A DNA stretch of 64,000 nt from Cellulomonas sp. (GTDB lineage Bacteria > Actinomycetota > Actinomycetes > Actinomycetales > Cellulomonadaceae), in the NCBI RefSeq assembly GCF_015234515.1, contig NZ_JADGMY010000011.1, positions 124,001-188,000 on the forward strand, in the 5' to 3' direction. This document shows, piece after piece, positions 57,270 to 64,000 of the stretch. The notes beneath the pieces are model-generated. The model did no database searches. It saw only the letters and a program-made list of their open reading frames with translations, and was not told the DNA's origin. The position numbers and the translations under genes were made by a program. Each line of letters opens with the position of its first letter. Position 1 is the first letter of the stretch.

Positions 57270-57937
57270 CACAGGGCGCCCAGCCGGTAGCCCGCGCCGC
57301 GCACGGTGCTGACGGCGTCGCGACCGAGCTTGCGGCGCAGGTAGTACACGTAGGTGTCGACGATCGAGGCGGCCTCGGTGTCGGCGAAGACCTGGCGGCG
57401 CAGCTCGGAGCGGGTGTGCACCGCCTGCGGACGCTCGGCGAGGGCACGCAGCAGCGCGTGCTCCCGAGCCGACAGGTCGACCTGCCGGCCGTTGCCGAGC
57501 ACGACCTGCCGCGTCACGAGGTCGAGCGAGGCGCCGCCGACCGGCAGGTGCGTGTCGGCCTCGTCGACGCGGCGGCACAGCGCCCGGATCCGGGCGCTGA
57601 GCTCGTCGAGCTCGAACGGCTTCACCAAGTAGTCGTCGGCGCCCGCGTCGAGCCCGGCGACGCGGTCCGCGACCGTGCCGAGCGCCGTCAGGACGAGCGC
57701 ACGGGCCGACACGGCACGGGCACGCAGCCGCGTCAGCATGTCGAGGCCGTCCACCGCCGGCAGGCGGCGGTCGACGACCAGCACGTCGTAGGGCCGTGTG
57801 AGGCCCAGGTGCAGGCCCCGGTGGCCGTCGCGGGCCTGGTCGACGACGTACCCCTCGTCGGTCAGGACCTCGGCCAGCATGTCGTTGAGCTCTCGGTCAT
57901 CCTCGACCACGAGGAGCCGGTGCGGTCGTCCGGGCAT
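57269..57937 (-). CDS. OmpR/PhoB-family response regulator
   Basis: 222 residues. The receiver domain has the acidic pair VEDD at 11-14, phosphoacceptor Asp 56 (VLVVDRRLP) and Lys in YLVKPFE. The C-terminal winged helix shows SAREHALLRALAERPQAVHT and VDTYVYYLRRKLG. GATGGT six bases upstream of ATG 57937 may be its -10. Coupled with the kinase. Confidence 0.93.
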   Translation of the reverse strand: MPGRPHRLLVVEDDRELNDMLAEVLTDEGYVVDQARDGHRGLHLGLTRPYDVLVVDRRLPAVDGLDMLTRLRARAVSARALVLTALGTVADRVAGLDAGADDYLVKPFELDELSARIRALCRRVDEADTHLPVGGASLDLVTRQVVLGNGRQVDLSAREHALLRALAERPQAVHTRSELRRQVFADTEAASIVDTYVYYLRRKLGRDAVSTVRGAGYRLGAL

Positions 57938-57984
57938 GTCCTGACCATCGCACACCTCGTGTGACTTGAGTAATACCTGTCTCG

Positions 57985-59250
57985 TCACAGCGTCGCCCGA
58001 ACGTGCGGTGCGGGGGTCGGTGCGGCCTCCGTGAGGGGGTGGCGGTCCTCGACCCACGACAGCAGCGGGCTCGTCATGATCGTCGTCACGAGCGCGACGA
58101 GGACGAGCACCGTGAACAGTGCCGGCCCGACGATCCCCGCCTCGAGCCCGATGTTCAGGGCGATCAGCTGCATGAGTCCGCGCGCGTTCATCAGCGACGC
58201 GACCCGCAGCGCCACACCCTGGGGCTCGCTGCGCCGCCGCGCCGCGAACCAGCAGGCCCCGAACTTGCCGACGATCGCGACCACCACGCACGCGACGGCG
58301 AACAGCAGCACGGACGGTTCGGTGAACAGCCCGAACTGGGTGTTGAGGCCCGAGTAGGTGAAGAACAGGGGTACGAGCACCGCGGTGACGGGCGTGAGTG
58401 CGCCGACGACGCGCTCGGACGCCGGGCCGCGTGGCAGCGCCAGGCCCAGCGCGAACGCGCCGAACACCGCGTACAGCCCGATCTCGTCGGTGAACCACGC
58501 CGCCGCGAACAGGATCGCGACGGTGCCCAGCAGGCGTGCCGGGTCGTCGACGCGGGTGGTCGACATGAGCCGCAGCATGCCGGGGCGGGCCACGAACCAC
58601 ACCAGCGCGACGAACACCGTCGCGCCGCCCACCGTCACCAGCGCCGGTCCCGGGCTCCCCGTGGCGACGGCCAGGACGACGGCCAGGAGCACCCACGCGA
58701 CGACGTCGTCCACGGCGCCGCTCGCCAGGGCGATCGACCCGTGCCGCGTGCCCGCCTGCCCGCGCTCGGTGATGATGCGCGCGAGCATCGGGAACGCGGT
58801 GATGGCCAGCGCGACGCCCACGAACGCGGCCACCACGCCCACCGGCACGCCGTCGGGGGCCAGCGGCACGTGGCCGGCCGCGACGAGGACCAGCCCCATC
58901 CCCAGCAGCAGGGGAGCGGTGACACCGGCCAGCGACACGGCCGCCGCCGTGCGGGCGAGCCCTCCGGTGCTGTGCGTGCTGAAGGCGAAGCCGGCGTGGA
59001 ACATCAGGAGCACCAGGCCGATCTGCCCGACGACGTACAGCACCGGACGCAGGTCGGCGGGGAACAGGGCCTCCTGGGCCCCCGGGAGCAGCAGCCCCAG
59101 CAGCGAGGGGCCCAGCAGGACGCCGGCCACCATCTCGCCCACGACGGGCGGCTGACCCACGCGCCCCATCAGCCACGACACGCCACGGCAGACCAGCAGG
59201 ATGACGACGACCGCGAGGAAGAAGCGCGGTGCGAGCTCGACCGGTGTCAT
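57985..59250 (-). CDS. CPA2-type Na+(K+)/H+ antiporter
   Basis: 421 residues, about 12 helices, Kef/NapA-like. It starts FFLAVVVILLVCRGVSWLMG and has GEMVAGVLLGPSLLG; the ion-binding region is SGAVDDVVAWVLLA with the paired Asp, and MNARGLMQLIALNIGLEAGI. It lacks a TrkA-N regulatory domain. Its ATG overlaps the P450 stop by four bases, so it belongs to that operon; it could export a product or counter acid stress. Confidence 0.9.
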   Translation of the reverse strand: MTPVELAPRFFLAVVVILLVCRGVSWLMGRVGQPPVVGEMVAGVLLGPSLLGLLLPGAQEALFPADLRPVLYVVGQIGLVLLMFHAGFAFSTHSTGGLARTAAAVSLAGVTAPLLLGMGLVLVAAGHVPLAPDGVPVGVVAAFVGVALAITAFPMLARIITERGQAGTRHGSIALASGAVDDVVAWVLLAVVLAVATGSPGPALVTVGGATVFVALVWFVARPGMLRLMSTTRVDDPARLLGTVAILFAAAWFTDEIGLYAVFGAFALGLALPRGPASERVVGALTPVTAVLVPLFFTYSGLNTQFGLFTEPSVLLFAVACVVVAIVGKFGACWFAARRRSEPQGVALRVASLMNARGLMQLIALNIGLEAGIVGPALFTVLVLVALVTTIMTSPLLSWVEDRHPLTEAAPTPAPHVRATL

Positions 59251-60584
59251 GCGCGGACCTCCGTGACGTAGGTGGTGCAGGGCTTCAGGTGCCGGGCGTG
59301 GAGCACCATCGCGGTGCCCAGGACGAGCTGCTGCACCGACCGCCCCACGTCCGACCACCGGTCGCCCAGCCGCATCGCCGCCAGGCGAGCGCTGCCGGGC
59401 CCCGGGACGCCGACGGGCGTGAGGTACGCCGGGCCGCGGTTCGGCATCGACCGCGTGTGGGCGCCGGTCGACGTCACGTCGAACCGCCGCAGGACCTCGC
59501 GCAGGACGGCGCGCAGCATGACGGGGGCCGACCCCCGCGCGGGGCACGCCCGGTTGGCGGTCACGCCGAAGGGGATGAAGTGCGCGTCGTGGTGCCGCAG
59601 GGTGCGCCACCGCTCGGGGTCGAACACGTCGTCGTCGGCGGCACCGGTGCGCTGGTACGCGAGGTAGTTGAACAGCAGCACCGAGCCCGTGGGGAGCGTG
59701 ACCTCGTCGTCGACGACGATCGGTGCCGACGTGATGCGGTGCGCGACGCCGAACAGCGGGTGCACGCGCAGCGTCTCGTCGACGATCCGGTCCAGGGCGT
59801 CGTCGTCGTCCACCTGGTCCCGTGCCGGGCCGTACGCACCCGCGCACAGCAGGACGTGCGCGGCGGCCTCGGACATCTGCACGACCGCGGTGTTGAAGAA
59901 GGCGCCCTGCAGGTACCAGGCCGTCTCCTGCGCCGTGAACGGTGGGGGCAGCACCACCGGGCACGTCCCGTCCTCGACGCGGCGCTGCAGGTAGCGCGTG
60001 AGCCGGTCACGGCGGCCCATGTGGCGCAGTCCCGTGCCCTTGAGCGCCGTGACGACGTCGTCGGCGTTCGCGACGACCAGCTCGCGCGCGTCGGGCGGGC
60101 AGGGCTCGTCGAAGACGAGCTCGTGGTAGACCTCCGCCCACACCGGCATGAGCAGGTCGCGCAGCCGGACCCGGGTCGCGCGGTCGGTGGGCAGGGCGTC
60201 GAGGGCGCGTCGTGCGGCGGCGGTCGCGAGCTCGTCGCTGCGCGCGTGCCGCACAGCCAGGACCTGGCGGGTCGTGCGGGCGACCGTCCGGTACCGCTCG
60301 CCCGGCTCGAGGTGCTCCTGGTGCATGTGCGGACCCGGCGACAGCCAGTACCAGAAGAGGTCGGACAGCCCGGCGCCCGCGCTGCGGCCGTCGGCGGCCG
60401 GGTGCGAGTAGACCCGCTCGAAGTGCTCGGAGCCGACCGTGGGGCCCGGCACGGGGATGCCCTCGGTGCCGTTGACCCAGGTGAACACGCGTTCGCGCAG
60501 CCGGACGACGGCGCGCGGCAGCCAGCGCGGCAGCGTCCACGCCGCCACGAGGGCGACCGCGACGCCCGCGACCACGGGGCTCAC
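59247..60584 (-). CDS. Membrane-anchored divergent cytochrome P450
   Basis: 445 residues. An N-terminal helix (VVAGVAVALVAAWTLPRWLP) anchors it, unusual for bacterial P450s, which are mostly soluble. The ExxR motif is DETLRVHPLFG and the heme-ligand loop is FIPFGVTANRACPARG, with Cys but a changed spacing around FxxGxxxCxG. The I-helix has no obvious acid-alcohol pair. GTG 60584 overlaps the oxidase stop by four bases. Substrate unknown. Confidence 0.8.
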   Translation of the reverse strand: MSPVVAGVAVALVAAWTLPRWLPRAVVRLRERVFTWVNGTEGIPVPGPTVGSEHFERVYSHPAADGRSAGAGLSDLFWYWLSPGPHMHQEHLEPGERYRTVARTTRQVLAVRHARSDELATAAARRALDALPTDRATRVRLRDLLMPVWAEVYHELVFDEPCPPDARELVVANADDVVTALKGTGLRHMGRRDRLTRYLQRRVEDGTCPVVLPPPFTAQETAWYLQGAFFNTAVVQMSEAAAHVLLCAGAYGPARDQVDDDDALDRIVDETLRVHPLFGVAHRITSAPIVVDDEVTLPTGSVLLFNYLAYQRTGAADDDVFDPERWRTLRHHDAHFIPFGVTANRACPARGSAPVMLRAVLREVLRRFDVTSTGAHTRSMPNRGPAYLTPVGVPGPGSARLAAMRLGDRWSDVGRSVQQLVLGTAMVLHARHLKPCTTYVTEVRA

Positions 60585-61621
60585 GGGACGGTCACCAGGT
60601 CGGGAGTCAGGTCCGCCGGACGGTGGGCGCCGACCAGTGCCATGGCGTGCGCCAGCTCGTCCGTGAGGTCCTCGAGCACGGCTTGCACTCCGTCGGCACC
60701 GCCCAGCGCGAGCCCCCACAGCACGGGACGGCCCAGCATGACGGCGTCGGCGCCCAGTGCGAGCGCGACGAGCGCGTCGACGCCGCTGCGCACGCCGCCG
60801 TCCAGCAGCACCGGCACGCGCCCGGCGACGGCGTCGGCCACCGCTGGCAGCGCGTCGAGCGTGCTCACGGCACCGTCGAGCTGGCGGCCGCCGTGGTTCG
60901 ACACGACGATCCCGTCGACGCCGTGCTCGACGGCCAGGCGCGCGTCGGCGGGGTGCAGCACGCCCTTGACCAGGACCGGCAGGGACGTCGTGCCGCGCAA
61001 CCACGCGACGGCGTCCCAGCCGAGGTCGGGGTCGACGACCAGGTCCCGCACGCGCCCGTCCGCGGCACGCAGGTTCTCGCACACCATCCCGGCGGGCAGC
61101 TCGGTGAACCCGTGCCGCTCGTCGCGCGCGTGGCGTCCGCGGACCGGTGAGTCGACCGTCAGCACGACGGCGCGGCAGCCCGCCGCCTCGGCGCGCGCGA
61201 CCAGGGCGGCCGTGAACGAACGGTCCGGCTGCACGTACAGCTGGAACCACAGGGCGGCGCCGGCGGCGGCGATGTCCTCGACCGCGGTCGTCGCCATCGT
61301 GCTGACGGTGAGCAGGCCGCCTGCCGCCGCGACGCCCGCCGCCGTCGCGGCCTCGCCGTCGCGGTGCGCGAGGCGGTGGAACGCGGTCGGTGCGACGACG
61401 ACGGGCGCTGCCAGCCGCACGCCCGGCAGGTCGGTCGACAGGTCGACCGGGCCCGGGCCGCGCAGGACCCGGGGCACCAGCCGGCGGCGTGCGAACGCCT
61501 CCTCGTTGGCCGTGAGCGTGCGCTCGTCTCCCGCCCCGCCGGCCAGGTAGTCGAAGTGCGCCGGTTCCAGGACGTCACGCGCGCCGCGCTCGACCTCCCG
61601 CGCCCGGCCGGCCGGGTCCAC
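60581..61621 (-). CDS. FMN-dependent 2-hydroxy-acid oxidase
   Basis: 346 residues of the lactate oxidase / mandelate dehydrogenase family. The N-terminal AHFDYLAGGAGDERTL, the catalytic His-Arg motif VSNHGGRQLDGAVSTLDALP, VLVKGVLHPADA and the FMN phosphate site VLLDGGVRSGVDALVALALG are intact. It oxidises an alpha-hydroxy acid to the keto acid. GTG 61621 begins one base after the FMO stop. With an aromatic ammonia-lyase-type gene upstream, a mandelate-like aryl hydroxy acid is possible. Confidence 0.88.
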   Translation of the reverse strand: MDPAGRAREVERGARDVLEPAHFDYLAGGAGDERTLTANEEAFARRRLVPRVLRGPGPVDLSTDLPGVRLAAPVVVAPTAFHRLAHRDGEAATAAGVAAAGGLLTVSTMATTAVEDIAAAGAALWFQLYVQPDRSFTAALVARAEAAGCRAVVLTVDSPVRGRHARDERHGFTELPAGMVCENLRAADGRVRDLVVDPDLGWDAVAWLRGTTSLPVLVKGVLHPADARLAVEHGVDGIVVSNHGGRQLDGAVSTLDALPAVADAVAGRVPVLLDGGVRSGVDALVALALGADAVMLGRPVLWGLALGGADGVQAVLEDLTDELAHAMALVGAHRPADLTPDLVTVP

Positions 61622-61622
61622 G

Positions 61623-63176
61623 TCAGCGCCCCGCGAGCGCACCGGCCACGAACGCCTCCAGGGGGGCGACGTGGGCGTCGGGCCGGTCCCACCGGTTCTC
61701 GAGGTTCTCCGCGAGGTGGTGGGTCGCGACGAGCTCACCCCGGCGGTGGTGCCGCACGACCGGGTGCAGGTAGGCCGCGTCGTGCGCGACCCCCGGCGTG
61801 TCCTGGGCGATCCGCTGCACGCCCACGTCGAACGGGTCGACCTTGTCGTGGTCCGGCCCGTACTCGAGCGTGACGACGAACGCGTCGTCGTCGTGACCGT
61901 CCGGTCCCATGCCCATGCGGGAGTGGTAGGCGACCGGGACCTCCTCGTGGTAGCGCGCCGCACCGTCCGTCACGGCGACGACGTCCGCCAGCACCCCGAA
62001 CTGCTGCCACAGCGCGGACGTGCGGTTGACGCGCTCCACCACGGCTGCCGTGATCGCCGCGGGCGTCGCCTCCACGGGCGCCGACGGCCACGGCTCACCG
62101 CCGTACCGGCGCTCGAGGACGCGGTGCAGCGCCCGCACGGCGTACCGGAAGCCGTGCACGAACCCGTTGGTCGAGTGCTTGAAGTCGCGCTGCTGGCTCA
62201 GGGTCCCGGCGAAGAACAGGTCGGGCACGTCGACGGACTCCCACTCGTCGGTCTGCGCGGGGAAGCGTCCCCCGATCGCCAGCGCCGGCCGGCAGGTGTC
62301 GTCGAACACCGCGGGGTCGAACGCGAACCCCGTGCAGCCCAGGACCCGGTCGTAGTGCAGCACGCGGGTCTCGTCTGCCCGCGTGAAGCGGAACGTCACC
62401 GCGAGGCCCTCGGCGTCACGCTCGATCCGCTCGACCGTGCCGTCGAGCACGGCGTTGGCGGACTTGAGCTGGTAGGTGTCGAGGAAGTTGTTGTTCACCG
62501 CGCGCAGGTGCCCCACGTAGTGCGTCCGCCACGCCAGGTGCACCGAGTCGGGCCCGGCGACGTGGATGACGGTCGTCGTCTCCATGAGCGCGTCGGCGGT
62601 CTCGAACGCCGAGTTGCCCTTGCCGATGATGAGCACGCGCTGGTCGAGGTAGTCCTGCGGGTCGACGGACATGGTGTCGTAGCCCTCGACGAGGTCGAAC
62701 CCCGGGATCGCGGGGCGGTGCAGCCGGCTCACCCCGGTGGCGACGACGACCGAGCGGGCGGTCAGGGTGTCGGAGCCGACCTGCACCTCGAACAGGTCGT
62801 CGCGGCGCGACACGCGCGTCACCGGTGCCCCGTACCGCACGCGCACCTTCGAGCGCTCGGCGAAGTCGGCGAGGTACTGCACCATGACGTCGGCGTCCGG
62901 GAAGTAGCGGTCGGTGTAGCGCGTGAACCGCAGGTCCGGGTCCTCGCTCAGCAGCGAGTTCCAGTCGAGCCGCAGGTTGAGCTCGGGGTCGTCGCTGCCG
63001 GTGCGCGGCTTGTTGATCGAGATGAGCCGGCGGTGGCGCGGGTAGCGCGTGAAGAACGAACCGGGCACGTCGGCGCGGTCGACGACGAGGTAGTCCCGAC
63101 GGCCGTCCGCCTCCAGGAGCGCGCCGAGCTGCAGGCCGGCGGGCCCGGCTCCGATCACGAGGTGGTCGAGGGTCAT
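61623..63176 (-). CDS. FAD-dependent monooxygenase-like oxidoreductase (FOXRED2-like)
   Basis: 517 residues. FAD motif LVIGAGPAGLQLGALLEADG and NADPH motif VLIIGKGNSAFETADALMET identify a class B flavin monooxygenase-like enzyme. The closing LGCTGFAFDPAVF and FKHSTNGFVHGFRYAVRAL resemble the FOXRED2 branch, whose reactions are poorly known. ATG 63176 overlaps the upstream stop by four bases. Confidence 0.82.
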   Translation of the reverse strand: MTLDHLVIGAGPAGLQLGALLEADGRRDYLVVDRADVPGSFFTRYPRHRRLISINKPRTGSDDPELNLRLDWNSLLSEDPDLRFTRYTDRYFPDADVMVQYLADFAERSKVRVRYGAPVTRVSRRDDLFEVQVGSDTLTARSVVVATGVSRLHRPAIPGFDLVEGYDTMSVDPQDYLDQRVLIIGKGNSAFETADALMETTTVIHVAGPDSVHLAWRTHYVGHLRAVNNNFLDTYQLKSANAVLDGTVERIERDAEGLAVTFRFTRADETRVLHYDRVLGCTGFAFDPAVFDDTCRPALAIGGRFPAQTDEWESVDVPDLFFAGTLSQQRDFKHSTNGFVHGFRYAVRALHRVLERRYGGEPWPSAPVEATPAAITAAVVERVNRTSALWQQFGVLADVVAVTDGAARYHEEVPVAYHSRMGMGPDGHDDDAFVVTLEYGPDHDKVDPFDVGVQRIAQDTPGVAHDAAYLHPVVRHHRRGELVATHHLAENLENRWDRPDAHVAPLEAFVAGALAGR

Positions 63177-64000
63177 GGCTGGTCCTCCGGGTCGGTGGTG
63201 AGGACGACGTGCGCGGCGGTGCGCACGTCCTGCTGCAGAGGGCGGTCGGGGTCGACGGGACGCACGGCGGCGGTGAGTGAGGAGAGCAGCGCGCGCGACG
63301 CGGGTGCGGTGGGGGGTCGCGCGCCGACGTGGGCGGCCTGGCGCAGGCCCAGGGCGAGCGACCCGACGAGGAGCCGGAGCACCGAGACGCCGTCGAGCGA
63401 GCGCAGCGCCGCCTGCGTGCCGAACGGGACGACGTCCTGCGTGCGCAGGTTGGTCGACAGGGACTGCATGCTCGCCGGGGTCGCGTCCCGGCGGAGCTCG
63501 GCGACCAGGGCCGTCGAGGCCAGCTGCACCCCCTGCAGCCCGTGCTGGAGCCCGGGGCCGGCCGCGAGCATGGGCGGCAGGCCGCCGTTGCGGACCGGGT
63601 CGACGAGCAGGTCCAGCTGACGTTCGGCGAGGTTGCCGAGCTGTGCGGACACGAGCGCCAGCAGGTCGGCCGCGAACGCCGCCGGCTGACCGAAGAAGTT
63701 GCCGCCGTGGACGACCTTGTCGTCCTCCGGGAACAGCAGGGGGTTGTCGCTCACCCCGGCGAGGTCGGCGGTCACGACGTCCTCGACGTAGCGCAGCGCG
63801 TCGTGCGCGGCGCCGAGCAGCTGCGGCGTGCAGCGGATCGAGTAGGGCTCCTGCAGGGCGCGGGTGCCCGACGGCACGAGACCCGTCAGGAGCCCGCGCA
63901 TGCGGGCACCGACGACGGCCGCGCCCGGGTGGGCGTACCGGTCCAGCAGGTCGGCGTCGGTGAACTGCCCGTCGCAGCCGAGCAGGTCCGTGAGCAGGCA
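63173..64000 (-). CDS. MIO-type amino acid ammonia-lyase/aminomutase, C-terminal part
   Basis: At least 275 residues; the gene runs in from beyond the right edge, so the Ala-Ser-Gly cofactor triad is not visible. ALQEPYSIRCTPQLLGAAHD, VSDNPLLF and VVHGGNFFGQPAAFAADLLA are hallmark blocks of the histidine/phenylalanine/tyrosine lyase family. GNFFGQ is closer to aromatic lyases and aminomutases than to histidine ammonia-lyase (usually GNFH). No hut gene is adjacent. It would supply a cinnamate or beta-amino acid to the following enzymes. Confidence 0.85.
   Translation of the reverse strand, partial: CLLTDLLGCDGQFTDADLLDRYAHPGAAVVGARMRGLLTGLVPSGTRALQEPYSIRCTPQLLGAAHDALRYVEDVVTADLAGVSDNPLLFPEDDKVVHGGNFFGQPAAFAADLLALVSAQLGNLAERQLDLLVDPVRNGGLPPMLAAGPGLQHGLQGVQLASTALVAELRRDATPASMQSLSTNLRTQDVVPFGTQAALRSLDGVSVLRLLVGSLALGLRQAAHVGARPPTAPASRALLSSLTAAVRPVDPDRPLQQDVRTAAHVVLTTDPEDQP

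Noticed and set aside
63173..64000. Histidine utilisation (hutH) for the MIO enzyme
   Set aside because: The visible block is GNFFGQ rather than GNFH and the downstream genes are oxidative enzymes, not hutU/hutI. The upstream side cannot be seen, so this stays tentative.

Overview
The window is chromosomal DNA from a high-GC Gram-positive bacterium. GC and third-position G/C are very high, many genes start with GTG, several gene starts look leaderless, and blocks such as fabD-fabH-acpP-fabF with a FasR-type regulator, Nif3 / zinc-ribbon / histidine phosphatase, and a BldC-like small regulator are typical of Actinomycetota. The overall gene mix resembles Cellulomonas and relatives (Micrococcales). 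That placement is inference; no 16S rRNA gene is present.

Layout. 1-16 kb: a TetR/VOC pair, leuA behind a leucine-codon leader peptide, recO, uppS, DedA, a Zur-type znuACB operon, glyS, a TetR-controlled oxidoreductase, dusB and a YbdK-like ligase. 16-23 kb: a LacI-controlled alpha-glucan locus (GH13 glucosidase and a MalEFG-type ABC transporter without its ATPase). 23-34 kb: housekeeping genes (dgt, dnaG, def), two PAP2 phosphatases, two tRNAs, a c-di-GMP-I-like riboswitch in front of a BldC-like regulator, and DUF3145. 34-37.5 kb: a three-gene extracytoplasmic flavin electron-transfer cassette (FMN-binding lipoprotein, RnfD/NqrB-FNR fusion, ApbE). 37.6-42.6 kb: the type II fatty-acid operon and its regulator, which share an inverted repeat. 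43-53 kb: aceE, peroxiredoxin, tRNA-Val, Nif3 block, yaaA and the RNase P RNA gene.

53.1-55.95 kb is accessory DNA. The 3' end of rnpB occurs three times, bounding two very small tandem elements. Each carries a decayed tyrosine integrase at its left end. The first also has an orphan gene and an excisionase-like gene. The second carries a hicAB toxin-antitoxin pair with two 17-bp palindromes in its promoter.

56-64 kb, all on the minus strand, holds a two-component system and, upstream of it, five tightly coupled genes running in from beyond the window: a MIO-type aromatic amino acid ammonia-lyase/aminomutase (partial), a flavin monooxygenase-like protein, an FMN 2-hydroxy-acid oxidase, a membrane-anchored divergent cytochrome P450 and a CPA2-type antiporter. 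I do not recognise this combination; it looks like a small-molecule pathway and is the best candidate here for an undescribed system.
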